DNA from: Gemmatales bacterium
GTDB lineage: Bacteria; Planctomycetota; Planctomycetia; Gemmatales; HRBIN36
DNA: 64,000 nucleotides
Reading direction: 5' to 3'
NCBI GenBank assembly: GCA_025060195.1
Contig: JANXCQ010000021.1
Span: 17,126 to 81,125, forward strand
The notes beneath the pieces are model-generated. The model was not told where the DNA came from. It saw only the letters and a program-made list of their open reading frames with translations, and did not search any database. This document shows positions 11,313-20,502 of this stretch, piece by piece; positions within the stretch are counted from its first letter, which is position 1; each line of letters opens with the position of its first letter. Both the position numbers and the translations under genes were made by a program.

Positions 11313-12095
11313 CTACGATGCTTGAGATGGATCGGAAAGAGCAAACTGAGCTGCCGATAGCGGGCGTTGTAACAGTGCTACTACGACCGCCACAATGCGT
11401 TGAATAATCGCCTCCAGCATCTTGCGTCCCTTGTCGGCGTTAGCTCGGCGGGGATAACCGAACGAACCGCGTCGAGTTCGTTGCTGAAAGTCCTCGATGA
11501 TGACCACGCCGCGCAATTCGGGCGCTTCGACCCGACAATCGTCCTCAGCTTCTTCGAGACGCACCAGTTCTGGGCGAAGGGCGAGCATCATCGAGGTCTC
11601 CATCTCGCAAGCATGGCCCATGCGCTGACGGGGACCTTCGACCAAACTGGCCAGTTCGGCGTCAGCCGTTTCCCAGTAAGACGCAGCAGCCAATAGGCGG
11701 TCGGGAAACTCTGGCTGAAGACGGCGTAAGGCCACTTGCATGGTATCGATATTTCCGCCGTGGCCGTTGAGTATGAACACACGCCGAAATCCTTCGCGGA
11801 GAACGGGACGCAGTAGGTGGGCCAATAAGGCCGCGTGGTCGAGTGCGTCGAGCGAGAGCGTAGCGCCGAAGGGGAGGTGATGGTGACTTGCCCCGAGCCA
11901 TAAAGTCGGCAGTAACAGCACACGGTCTGGTAGGCGGGCTTCTACACCTTCTGCGACGGCGGTACACAGGATGGTGTCCGTCAACGTGGGCAAATGCGGA
12001 CCGTGTTGCTCACATGCTGCGATCGGTGCCACGACCACGACCTGGTCGCGAGGAACCGCACGTAATTGCGGCCAAGTCATTTCGCCCCAGCGCAT
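11313..12095 (-). CDS. Creatininase-family amidohydrolase
   Basis: A 260-residue member of the creatininase family, metal-dependent enzymes that open cyclic or linear amides (creatinine, formamidopyrimidines, mycofactocin precursors). Metal-binding signatures are present: EQHGPHLPTLTDT near residue 28 and NGHGGN near residue 111, with HACEMETSMML later. ATG at 12095 follows GGAG nine bases upstream. The gene starts 26 bases after the M20 amidase gene on the same strand, so the pair is likely one transcript; this suggests a shared amide-degrading role, but no substrate can be read from the sequence. rplC follows after 108 bases. Confidence 0.88.
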   Translation of the reverse strand: MRWGEMTWPQLRAVPRDQVVVVAPIAACEQHGPHLPTLTDTILCTAVAEGVEARLPDRVLLLPTLWLGASHHHLPFGATLSLDALDHAALLAHLLRPVLREGFRRVFILNGHGGNIDTMQVALRRLQPEFPDRLLAAASYWETADAELASLVEGPRQRMGHACEMETSMMLALRPELVRLEEAEDDCRVEAPELRGVVIIEDFQQRTRRGSFGYPRRANADKGRKMLEAIIQRIVAVVVALLQRPLSAAQFALSDPSQAS

Positions 12096-12121
12096 GCGAA
12101 AGTTCTCCCGATGTGGCGCGG

Positions 12122-13480
12122 TTATCTCCCCAACAAGTTGAGCACAGCTGTGGACAGGGCCAGAACGCCAGTTTTGATGGTCGGTTCAGGAATCGGGTAA
12201 TACTCATCCGAGTGGAGTGAAGGAAGGGGGCGTCCCCCTTTCTGGGCTTCCTCCACCCGCTCAGGTTCAACTGTGCCAATACGGAACATGCAAATGGGCA
12301 CCCCAGCCTGAGCGTAACGGCTAAAGTCCTCTGCGCCCATAACCGGAGGCCGCGGCACTACTTTGTCTTCACCAAGGACGCTTTTCAGGGCGGCCACTGT
12401 ACGCCGGGTCAACGGAACATCGTTGACTAGCGAGGGCGTAAACTCCCCGGGATTGACGCGCACTATCGGTTCGGGGGCACGAGCCGCATGGGCGGCAGCT
12501 TTCGCGATACGTTCGATGGCCTCAAGCACATGTTTCCGCGTCGCGTCTTTGAATGTGCGCACGGTGAGTTGTAAATGCACTTCCGACGGAATGATATTAT
12601 GCTTTGTGCCACCGTGGATCGAACCGACGGTGACCACCACGGCGTCGAGCGGATCAGTTTCGCGGCTCACGATGGTTTGTAAGTCGAGGATGATGCGGGC
12701 CGCGATGACAATTGGGTCAATGGCTTGGTGAGGGGCAGCGCCGTGTCCGCCTTTGCCACGAACGATGATGTCCACGGCATCCGCGTTGGCAAGACTAGGG
12801 CCTTCGGTGTAACTCACCGTACCACACGGCGCTTGACCGTCGCAATGCAATGCTAGCGCATAGTCAGGCTTGGGAAAACGCGTGAAGAGACCGTCTTCGA
12901 TCATGGCCCGAGCGCCGCCACCGATTTCTTCCGCAGGTTGCGCGATGAACAACAAGGTTCCCTTCCAGCGGTCTTTCAAGTGAACCAGTACACGAGCGGT
13001 GCCCACCCAACAGGTCATATGTACGTCGTGGCCGCAGGCATGCATCACACCTACCTCGCGGCCTTCAGCGTTACGCACGCGCACCTGGCTCGCGTAAGGT
13101 AAGCCGGTGCGTTCGACGATGGGAAGCGCATCCATGTCCGTTCGCACCATGACAACGGGACCGGGTCCGTTTTTGAACACACACACCAACCCCGTCTTGC
13201 CGACGTTCTCGGTAACCTCAAATCCGAGTTGGCGCATTTCCTTGGCCAAGCGTTGGGCTGTTTGCACCTCCTGAAACGAAAGCTCCGGATTAGCGTGGAG
13301 GTGTTTGTAGAGAGCGTCAAGGTAAGCATAATCCTTGTCCAGGAAGGTGCGAATCACTTTGCCCAGTTCGGGTAAATCCCCGGCGGGAGGTGGTTCCGCA
13401 CCGTAGCAAAAGAAGGTCGTTGTTACAGCTGCGGCCCAAGTCCAAAGGATGACGTACCCGGTTGCTGACCGTACTTGCAT
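12122..13480 (-). CDS. Secreted M20-family amidohydrolase
   Basis: A 452-residue peptidase-M20-type amidase of the hippurate hydrolase / IAA-amino-acid hydrolase group, which removes acyl groups from amino acids using two zinc ions. Metal and catalytic motifs are seen as RTDMDALPI, HACGHDVHMT, AQPAEEIGGGARAM and LHCDGQAP. The dimerisation domain insert begins around GKGGHGAAPH. Residues 1-27 form an export signal ending FFCYGAE, so it probably acts outside the cytoplasm, which is less common for this family. ATG at 13480 follows GGGAGG. The creatininase-family gene follows 26 bases downstream. Confidence 0.92.
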   Translation of the reverse strand: MQVRSATGYVILWTWAAAVTTTFFCYGAEPPPAGDLPELGKVIRTFLDKDYAYLDALYKHLHANPELSFQEVQTAQRLAKEMRQLGFEVTENVGKTGLVCVFKNGPGPVVMVRTDMDALPIVERTGLPYASQVRVRNAEGREVGVMHACGHDVHMTCWVGTARVLVHLKDRWKGTLLFIAQPAEEIGGGARAMIEDGLFTRFPKPDYALALHCDGQAPCGTVSYTEGPSLANADAVDIIVRGKGGHGAAPHQAIDPIVIAARIILDLQTIVSRETDPLDAVVVTVGSIHGGTKHNIIPSEVHLQLTVRTFKDATRKHVLEAIERIAKAAAHAARAPEPIVRVNPGEFTPSLVNDVPLTRRTVAALKSVLGEDKVVPRPPVMGAEDFSRYAQAGVPICMFRIGTVEPERVEEAQKGGRPLPSLHSDEYYPIPEPTIKTGVLALSTAVLNLLGR

Positions 13481-13715
13481 GCATTTCCTCCCAGTCTACA
13501 TGGTACCTAAGTTGAGCAGTGCTCGAATGAAACTTCCTTTTACCGCTCACCGCTACACAACTTGATACCAAAAGGTATTGGGGTCGGCGATAGCTTCCTG
13601 GAAAAGTTGCAGAGCAACCTAAAGAGGTACCGGGACCGTCTTGCCTTGCGTTTCTGAAAGTCCTCAGCCAATCAAAGGCGGACAGGCGACTACGAAGGCA
13701 TAGTTGAAGTAGCTT

Positions 13716-14885
13716 TCAGGCCGAGCTTCCATGGGCGACTTTCGAGTTGCCATAACGGTCGAGTAGCCAGGCAGCGGCGTAGGCACAGGCGCAGCGAGAG
13801 ATGGCACTGCCGAAGATTTCTTCCAGCGAAATGATTCGTCCATCATAGCGCACCTGCCCCAAGCCATGACGGGCTAATATTTCACCCTCGCCCGCAAGGA
13901 TGACGCCACGCGGCGGAGTGGAGAAAGTCCGGAGGACTTGTTGCCAAGTTTTACGAAAGCGTTCTTCCCAGGCCGAAAGGGCAGCTTCCGCCAACGCGAC
14001 CAATACTTCGTCGCTCACCTCGTGAGCATCGGCACACAGCATACGGGCCAGGCGTTGTCGCGCCGCAGAAAAAGTGGCTGGGCGTCCATCGGCCGTGAGT
14101 ATATAGTCGGGTTGCTCAGGCACTAAACGGAGCATGAGCAAGGCGTCGTAGAAATCGGCGAAGTATTCCGCTGCGGTGTAAATCAGCGTGTCCTTCCATC
14201 TGAAGCATGGGACAAGCGCACAGAGAGGCGTGCGGCGTGCTCCTAGGTAGAGTAATTCGCCGCGTTGGATGCGCTCCCAGTCGCTGCGGCTGTTTGTGGC
14301 CAATTCGCCTTCGCGCAGCGGGATCAGGTCGGTCGTAGTCGAACCAACGTCCAACAGCAACTCCCATTGCCCATGGGGCGGCGCAACGCTTGTGCGCTTA
14401 GACTCTGATTCACCGTCGGTATACTTGGGCGAAGATCGGTCAGGCCAGTCGGTCGGCAGAACGTCTTGCACTACCCGCGCCGCGAAGCGCGCTAAGGCGC
14501 GCCAATTGGCTGCCGCAACTAAGTGTGGTCGTTCACACGCGTGGGGGACGGAGAAAAACTCATCCGTGTGAGTCCACACCTGGATCTCAGATTGCGGTAG
14601 CGCTCGGCAGACGTTGTCCAGAATGTGGCGAACCCCGGTCGATTTGTCGGGGAAACAATCGCACAACTCGGCGGTCATAGTCACGGCGACGCGTGGGCAT
14701 GTTGGAAACTCGGCTAGCAACTCCCGCAGTTGTTCTGCCAAACCAACGGGATGACGCCACAAAGGCCATGCGAGCGAGCGTGCCTGTCCGCTCAAACTGG
14801 CCGCCTTGAGATTAGCCCCCCCGATGTCTAAGCCCAGCACATCCATATGCGAAGTTCGCGACAAATCGAGCTGATGGCTCATCAT
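13716..14885 (-). CDS. Hydantoinase/oxoprolinase-fold protein of the H4MPT-linked C1 pathway (MfnF-like)
   Basis: A 389-residue ASKHA-fold protein. The N-terminus MDVLGLDIGGANLKAA is the nucleotide-binding phosphate-1 motif, and LLDVGSTTTDLIPL is the second. VILAGEGEIL lies towards the C-terminus. This matches the family annotated in methylotrophs and planctomycetes as an H4MPT-linked C1-transfer protein; the archaeal relative MfnF makes the furan-phenyl precursor of methanofuran. No other methanopterin gene is visible here. The start is one of two ATGs at 14885 and 14882 after GGAG; a third ATG at 14846 is nearest the conserved domain. Confidence 0.78.
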   Translation of the reverse strand: MMSHQLDLSRTSHMDVLGLDIGGANLKAASLSGQARSLAWPLWRHPVGLAEQLRELLAEFPTCPRVAVTMTAELCDCFPDKSTGVRHILDNVCRALPQSEIQVWTHTDEFFSVPHACERPHLVAAANWRALARFAARVVQDVLPTDWPDRSSPKYTDGESESKRTSVAPPHGQWELLLDVGSTTTDLIPLREGELATNSRSDWERIQRGELLYLGARRTPLCALVPCFRWKDTLIYTAAEYFADFYDALLMLRLVPEQPDYILTADGRPATFSAARQRLARMLCADAHEVSDEVLVALAEAALSAWEERFRKTWQQVLRTFSTPPRGVILAGEGEILARHGLGQVRYDGRIISLEEIFGSAISRCACAYAAAWLLDRYGNSKVAHGSSA

Positions 14886-15022
14886 TAGCTCCGAGTCTTG
14901 GACTGTGGTAGTGAAGAACCTTTATGAGATGGCCGCCTGCTAAGACAGCTTTTACCATACACTTACTAGGGGTCGGTTCGGGAGGCGGAAAGTACAACTT
15001 AAGACGGGCGAGGAGCTGCATG

Positions 15023-15502
15023 ATGGGTCAGCAACCAGAAGTGGGGAGCGAAGTTCATACTGGTGCATGTGAGCTGCCGCAAGGCAATCCATCCGAGGAG
15101 GAAATTCGTCGAATCTTGAACGATATTCGGGTCGTGGCTATCGTGGGCCTTTCTGATAAACCTGACCGAGATAGTTATCGCGTAGCTGCCTACTTGAAGC
15201 AACAGGGCTATCGGATTATTCCCGTGAACCCGAACATTGCGGAGGTCTTAGGAGAGAGGGCCTATCGCGACTTGCGTGAAATACTTGAGCGGCCCGATGC
15301 CGTAGTTGTGTTTCGCCGGCCCGAGGTGGTTCCCGAAATTGCCGAGCAAGCCATACAAATCGGGGCAAAAGTCCTTTGGCTGCAATTAGGAATCGTGCAC
15401 AACGCCGCGGCGGAACGAGCCCGCGCCGCTGGAATAAGTGTGGTGCAAAATCGTTGCATCATGCAGGAGCATCGACGGTTTCTGGGTCCGTCTGCGTCCT
15501 AG
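15023..15502 (+). CDS. CoA-binding domain protein (YccU type)
   Basis: A 159-residue stand-alone CoA-binding Rossmann domain. After a short variable lead the fold starts VVAIVGLSDKPDRDSYRVAAYL, here cited only as its family-typical block, and continues through RIIPVNPN, DAVVVFRRPEVVPEI, VLWLQLGIVHN and VVQNRCIMQEH. These are the signature pieces of the YccU/succinyl-CoA-synthetase-alpha-like family. Its cellular role is unknown. AGGAG at 15011-15015 sits seven bases before this ATG; an adjacent ATG at 15020 is the alternative. The gene is divergent from the mfnF-like gene. Confidence 0.88.
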   Translation: MGQQPEVGSEVHTGACELPQGNPSEEEIRRILNDIRVVAIVGLSDKPDRDSYRVAAYLKQQGYRIIPVNPNIAEVLGERAYRDLREILERPDAVVVFRRPEVVPEIAEQAIQIGAKVLWLQLGIVHNAAAERARAAGISVVQNRCIMQEHRRFLGPSAS

Positions 15503-15555
15503 CTGTGAGGTAAAATAATGTAGGTGCACCGGGACTACATCTACGCCAACGCATC

Positions 15556-17541
15556 ATGGGCATGGAGCGATCCGCATATCTCGTGGTGCGCCGACATGAC
15601 GGCTTAGGGAACGTTTACCCTCTAGAGCCAACGCATCGGCACTTAATCGGGCGTGCCAAGACGAGCGAGATCGTCTTGGCCGACGATCTGTGCAGCCGAC
15701 AGCACGCGGAAGTTTACTATCGCGAAGGTGCTTGGTGGATACGGGACTGCGGTAGCCTGAATGGCACCCGGGTCAACGGGCAATTAGTGACCTCGGAATG
15801 TACGCTGTCACCCAACGACGAAGTGCTGATCGGCCGTACGCGGCTGGTCTTCGTGGAGCGGTTGGACCAACTCGAGCAGACCCGCGAAATGCCCGTGCCC
15901 GTTGGCGAAGAACGTTTGCTCATTCGAAAACGTTTGGGCCGCACGCGCTATGAAATGACAGATCTGCCTGACTTGGCTGAACAAGACATTACGGAACCGC
16001 CGACCGTTTTAGTCAATCGCCAACGCATTAGTCGCGATTTATCGCTTCTGTATCGGTTGGCGTTGGAAATGGGGTTGGTGAGCAGCGACACGGAATTGGC
16101 CCGTGTCGTCCTGAATGGTCTCTTAGAAGCGACCCTCGCAGATGCTGCGCTATTGTGCGAACTTCATGAGGGACGTGCCAGTGTTTTGGCGCACCAGGAG
16201 AGGACCCTGGGCGGGGTAACTCCCAGGGTTCCTGATTTCGTTATCCAAGAGGTCATCAAGACCCGAGAGGCCATATTCGCGGAACATCCGCGGCGTTTGC
16301 AATTCTCGGAACGAGACAATCCGCGTACCTTACTCACGCGAAGCGGCCACGGGATGATTTCCGCGCTCATCTGTGCGCCGGTGGTCATTCACGACCGCGT
16401 CGAATTGTTGCTCGCGGTTTGCGTTTTAGACCCGCTCAAATCGCTCACGAGTGAAGACCTCGACGTTACGGTTGCGCTCGCTAAACAGCTGGCTGTCTCC
16501 TGGCAGGCAGTCCGTCGGCAACAGGAATTAGCCCAGGAAAATAAGAGGTTGCGCGACCAAATTCTGCAAGAAGTGCGGTTAGTGGGCGAAAGCGCAGCGA
16601 TGCAGGAGGTCAAGCAGAAAATTCAGTTAGCTGCTCGCTCTGATGCCACCGTGCTAATTCGTGGCGAAACTGGGGTAGGCAAAGAACTGGTCGCCCGGGC
16701 CATTCACTTGTGTAGTCCTCGTGCGGGGAAACCCTTTGTATGTTTGAACTGCGCTGCTTTAGCAGAGTCGCTTTTAGAGAGCGAGTTATTTGGCCATGAG
16801 AAAGGCGCTTTTACGGGCGCTACCGAGCGGAAGATTGGTAAGTTTGAATCAGCTCACCAAGGCACGATCTTCTTGGATGAAATTGGCGAAATGACTCCGA
16901 GCGCCCAGGCTAAGTTGCTACGCGTCCTTGAAGGCCATCCCTTCGAGCGCGTCGGAGGTTCGCAGCCTATTCGTGTGGACGTTCGCGTGGTGGCCGCAAC
17001 CAATCGTCCCTTAGAGGAAGCCATTCGAGCGGGACGCTTCCGTATGGACTTGTATTATCGTTTGCAGGTCATCGAGATTTATGTACCGCCGTTGCGGGAA
17101 CGGCGCGAGGACATTCCACTGTTGGCCGAGTTTTTCCTCCGACAGTTCGCCCAGCAAATGGGCCGACGCCTGCGCGGGTTTACTCCTGCGGCGATGAAAA
17201 AACTTCTCGAGCATCCTTGGCCTGGCAACGTCCGTGAGCTCCGCAACGTCATCGAACGTGCCGTGGTCCTGAGCCAGCATCACACCATTGACGCCGACGA
17301 TATTTGGCTAGCTCCCGTACGCCCGGAAGGCGCCGTCGGGGAAACGCAAAAGCCGACCTATGAACCAATTTCCCTCGAAGAATTAGAAAAACGGCATATC
17401 CAGGCGACCCTGGAATACACCAAATGGAACAAAAGCCAGGCCGCTCGCATTTTGGGTATCGAACGTTCCACTTTAGACCGAAAGATTCACGCCTATGGTC
17501 TGAACAAGGAGGCAGGCAAAGAGTCTCCAGGCGACTCTTAA
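15556..17541 (+). CDS. Sigma-54-dependent transcription activator with FHA and GAF domains
   Basis: A 661-residue enhancer-binding protein that would use ATP to open sigma-54 promoters. Domains in order: FHA at about 8-100 (GR at 32-33, SRQH, NGTRVNG), a GAF-like sensor at about 165-320, an AAA+ domain at about 341-580, and a Fis-type helix-turn-helix at about 610-650. Walker A is GETGVGKE at 370-377, the sigma-54 contact loop GAFTGA is at 417-422, and Walker B is IFLDEIGE. The FHA domain should bind phosphothreonine, so Ser/Thr kinases such as those in this window could control it; that is inference. It ends sharing TTAA with the convergent CYTH gene. Confidence 0.95.
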   Translation: MGMERSAYLVVRRHDGLGNVYPLEPTHRHLIGRAKTSEIVLADDLCSRQHAEVYYREGAWWIRDCGSLNGTRVNGQLVTSECTLSPNDEVLIGRTRLVFVERLDQLEQTREMPVPVGEERLLIRKRLGRTRYEMTDLPDLAEQDITEPPTVLVNRQRISRDLSLLYRLALEMGLVSSDTELARVVLNGLLEATLADAALLCELHEGRASVLAHQERTLGGVTPRVPDFVIQEVIKTREAIFAEHPRRLQFSERDNPRTLLTRSGHGMISALICAPVVIHDRVELLLAVCVLDPLKSLTSEDLDVTVALAKQLAVSWQAVRRQQELAQENKRLRDQILQEVRLVGESAAMQEVKQKIQLAARSDATVLIRGETGVGKELVARAIHLCSPRAGKPFVCLNCAALAESLLESELFGHEKGAFTGATERKIGKFESAHQGTIFLDEIGEMTPSAQAKLLRVLEGHPFERVGGSQPIRVDVRVVAATNRPLEEAIRAGRFRMDLYYRLQVIEIYVPPLRERREDIPLLAEFFLRQFAQQMGRRLRGFTPAAMKKLLEHPWPGNVRELRNVIERAVVLSQHHTIDADDIWLAPVRPEGAVGETQKPTYEPISLEELEKRHIQATLEYTKWNKSQAARILGIERSTLDRKIHAYGLNKEAGKESPGDS

Positions 17542-18149
17542 TGCAGAAATTCGAAATCGTCCAACGAAGGCGGCGGATACAGTCTATCCCAGTACATTTC
17601 GAGATACGATCGTCGTTCTGGCTGATCCAATCCCAGGTACTCCGCTAAACGTTCCAGAGCCTCTCGCGCTTTGTCTAGTTTCGTCGCGGATACCTGTGTT
17701 TCGAGCTCGACAAACATACCCACAGACGGCACCTGATCCAGGGAAACTTTCACCTCATAACCTTCCCAGTGCAGATGAAAATAGGTGCGCTCTTTATAAA
17801 GCGAGGCGATTGCCCGATAACCGAGGTGCTCCAACAGCGCGCAGGCCTGATCAAACATAGCAGGGGAGCGCAGTTCAACCTCGACCTCACGACGTGTCTT
17901 GCTCTGCGGGTCGCAACGAGGTCCTTTGTAGGTAATCCAAAGGCGCTCTGAAGTGCGACGTAACCGCAATGCCTCATCGGTTTGCTCGAAGGGACGATCG
18001 GGGGCTGCGTAGTAGACATCAGTTTCGCACACCAACGGACAGCTTTTCGCTCCCAGTGCCTCTAATCTCTCCCGCACTCTTATTAAGTCGCTTACAGCAT
18101 ACTTCAACTCCACCTCAAGATTGTCAGCTGGTCCGGCCTCTTGAGTCAT
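17538..18149 (-). CDS. CYTH-domain protein (class IV adenylate cyclase / thiamine triphosphatase fold)
   Basis: A 203-residue CYTH protein. The defining ExExK motif is EVELKY at residues 12-17. Further family positions are [37 protein letters not shown] and FVELETQ, which line the triphosphate tunnel. Members cut or cyclise triphosphorylated substrates such as ATP or thiamine triphosphate; the CyaB-like spacing favours the class IV cyclase group without proving it. Its stop overlaps the stop of the convergent sigma-54 activator gene. Confidence 0.85.
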   Translation of the reverse strand: MTQEAGPADNLEVELKYAVSDLIRVRERLEALGAKSCPLVCETDVYYAAPDRPFEQTDEALRLRRTSERLWITYKGPRCDPQSKTRREVEVELRSPAMFDQACALLEHLGYRAIASLYKERTYFHLHWEGYEVKVSLDQVPSVGMFVELETQVSATKLDKAREALERLAEYLGLDQPERRSYLEMYWDRLYPPPSLDDFEFLH

Positions 18150-18319
18150 GGTTAGACCTCAGGTATGATTTGGCGGAAAAAGCCCGTGCCCGTTAATCCG
18201 TTGTATCTCTGGGATCAAAAATCCTTTAATAATGTGGTGCGTCTATTGATAATCCTAAGGTCAGCGTCGCTTGGAAGCCAATCGCACTTCGCACGACTAG
18301 CAAATTGGGGAAAGTAGCC

Positions 18320-18964
18320 ATGTTCGAGCAACTACAGTACTGGGCCCAGCGTTGGGGTTGGCGTTCCGAAGGAGTCGAACTGAAGCAACTGCAAGAGGCA
18401 GGAAGGCGGGGAGCGCGCATCGGTGTGTTTCAAGATGCGGGCCGTACCGAGTGGTGGCAGCCTGAGGACAAACTTCCCGATACATGGCTACCGTTGACCC
18501 ATTGGTCGGAACCTGCCGACGTGGACGCTCTGATCCTTATCACGGATCGTTTGTTGCCGACGAGCCGGTTGTCCATGACGGCCATTTTGCGGCCACGCAC
18601 CTTGACATTAGGTATTACGGGCCCCGACACAGGAGATGTCGAAGAGTTGCAGGAAGCGGTCTATGAAGTGTGTGAGGCACACGGCTGGGCTGTGAATAGT
18701 CTAACCGCAGTGGCTACCGTCCAAGGCGATGCAGGCACGGCACTCTTTGAGGAGTGGGCGGAACGGAGGGAAATCCCCTTGCTGGCTTATCCACCAGCCC
18801 GTCTGTCGATTTTGCCTGGGACTGCCCAGGTCAAGGTCGAGGATAACACGGCATGGCACACTCAAGTGGTGGCTATGCTTGCTGCCGGGGTTTCGCATTG
18901 CGTTGTGCCTGCCACTCGTTGTGGCGCGTGGTGCTTGGCACTAGCCCGCCGGCGAACCGGTTAG
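18320..18964 (+). CDS. Protein with a CbiG C-terminal-like domain
   Basis: A 214-residue protein. From about residue 95 the order LTLGITGPDTGDVEEL, then a helix ending CEAHGWAV, then LTAVATVQGDAG, FEEWAERREIPLLAYP and VAMLAAGVSHCVVPA follows the layout of the C-terminal domain of CbiG, cobalt-precorrin 5A hydrolase. The glycine-cysteine start of true CbiG is changed, and no other cobalamin gene is present, so a role in B12 synthesis is uncertain. The N-terminal 90 residues are unassigned. ATG at 18320 is preferred over an in-frame TTG at 18305. Confidence 0.5.
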   Translation: MFEQLQYWAQRWGWRSEGVELKQLQEAGRRGARIGVFQDAGRTEWWQPEDKLPDTWLPLTHWSEPADVDALILITDRLLPTSRLSMTAILRPRTLTLGITGPDTGDVEELQEAVYEVCEAHGWAVNSLTAVATVQGDAGTALFEEWAERREIPLLAYPPARLSILPGTAQVKVEDNTAWHTQVVAMLAAGVSHCVVPATRCGAWCLALARRRTG

Positions 18965-19152
18965 GCAGAAGCCTGAAAGTCTGTTGACTTTTTGGGAAGT
19001 ATCGGACATAGGGTCTAAGCCAATTACATCGCAGTTACTAGGCTCTGCAGCAGTTGCACGCCTTCCTTTTCATCTTACGCTAAACGCTTTAAGGCCGATT
19101 AATGCACCGCAGGGAAGTCCAGCGTCGGTGTGGCGCGGGAGGAGTAAATTAC

Positions 19153-20502
19153 ATGCATGGAACCCCGAAGCAAAGTTTAGCCTTGTTCCTGGCCATTATG
19201 GCGATAGCCGCACCGTCCGAGGCAGAGGCGCAAGGCACCGCGACTTTGGGTGTGCCACGCCAAGGACGTATTGTTCCCGCTTCCCAAATTACCACCTTAG
19301 CATCGCCGGGTCCTTCCTCGCCGAGTCCCACGCTGCCTAAAGCCACGCTCGGAACACCACGTAAGACGCCAGCGAGTTGCACTCATGTGGAGACGAATTG
19401 TCTTGAGAAACGATTCGCTGCGACAACTCAACCGGTTTGTTACGCGCAAGCAAGGGAGGCACTACAGCTAAGTCGGGAGGTCCCGATTTATCATGACGTG
19501 TACAAACCTCAATCCTGGGAGCCATATATCGTGCGTGGATCGGTAGATGAAAGCTACCTCCAGGGCGTTCCTGGGTCAAATTCATTCCATACCGCGGGAA
19601 CGGGACCGGCGCCGCCTTGGGATTGGTTCAACCGTACTGTGCATGATACTGGGCTGGGGCAATACTTTGAATGGTTTCAAATCAGAAACACTTTCCAAAG
19701 TGACCATGCTTTTGATGAGTTTGTTTCTCCAGTTACGAATCCGTTTTTCTTCGAAGACCCGCGTGCATTAACAGAGCTTCGTCCCGTCTTCATTTTCCAG
19801 AACACACCGAGAGGAAATCCGCTGTTTAGGGGTGGCAATATTCAAATGTTTTCATTGCAAGGTCGTTTAGCCCTGAACGAGCGTTTGTCCATTGTTGTGC
19901 CGAAACTAGGCTTGATTGCCTTTCAACCTGACCCGCCTTCACCTTTAGGCGACGAAATTGGCTTCGCCGAAATCATCGTTGGGCCCAAGCTCACCTTCTG
20001 GCGCGATGACGCTGCTAACGTTCTCGCAGCGTTCGGCGTTCACTTTGAGATTCCCGCGGGCGGGGGCGATGTGTTCCAAAACACAGGTAGCGGCGCTGTA
20101 GTGCCTTACCTTACCCTTGGTAAAGAACTGCTCGATAATTTGCATTTCCTCGGCGCTATCGGCTATCGCGCGGGCTTCGACTCCGACCGCAGCGACTCTT
20201 TCTTCGTCAGCCTCCACGCCGACTACGAGTTTTATCGGATCATTTATCCGTTTATTGAAGTCAACTGGTTCCATTACACCAGTGGAGGAAACGTCTTGGC
20301 CGGTAACTTTGAGGGAGGCGACCTGTTCAATTTCGGCAGCACGGGCGCTAGCGGGGAAGATATTGTAACCATGGGCGTCGGCGGGCGGGTGAAAATTCTT
20401 GGCGAGGAATTGCAAGCGGGTGCGGCCTTCGAATTCCCGCTGACTAAAGGCAAAGACATCATGGACTGGCGAATTACCATAGATCTAATCTGGCGTTATT
20501 AA
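19153..20502 (+). CDS. Secreted beta-barrel-like protein, unknown function
   Basis: A 449-residue protein beginning with a signal peptide (residues 1-28, ending AEAQG). ATG at 19153 lies eight bases after GGGAGGAG, which rules out an earlier in-frame start. After a proline-rich, low-complexity segment, the C-terminal 280 residues alternate hydrophobic and polar positions with many aromatic belts (for example FAEIIVGPKLTFW, FFVSLHADYEFY) and end in LIWRY, a terminal aromatic typical of outer-membrane strands. It resembles planctomycete proteins annotated as putative transporters. It ends sharing the tetranucleotide TTAA with the convergent kinase gene. Confidence 0.65.
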   Translation: MHGTPKQSLALFLAIMAIAAPSEAEAQGTATLGVPRQGRIVPASQITTLASPGPSSPSPTLPKATLGTPRKTPASCTHVETNCLEKRFAATTQPVCYAQAREALQLSREVPIYHDVYKPQSWEPYIVRGSVDESYLQGVPGSNSFHTAGTGPAPPWDWFNRTVHDTGLGQYFEWFQIRNTFQSDHAFDEFVSPVTNPFFFEDPRALTELRPVFIFQNTPRGNPLFRGGNIQMFSLQGRLALNERLSIVVPKLGLIAFQPDPPSPLGDEIGFAEIIVGPKLTFWRDDAANVLAAFGVHFEIPAGGGDVFQNTGSGAVVPYLTLGKELLDNLHFLGAIGYRAGFDSDRSDSFFVSLHADYEFYRIIYPFIEVNWFHYTSGGNVLAGNFEGGDLFNFGSTGASGEDIVTMGVGGRVKILGEELQAGAAFEFPLTKGKDIMDWRITIDLIWRY

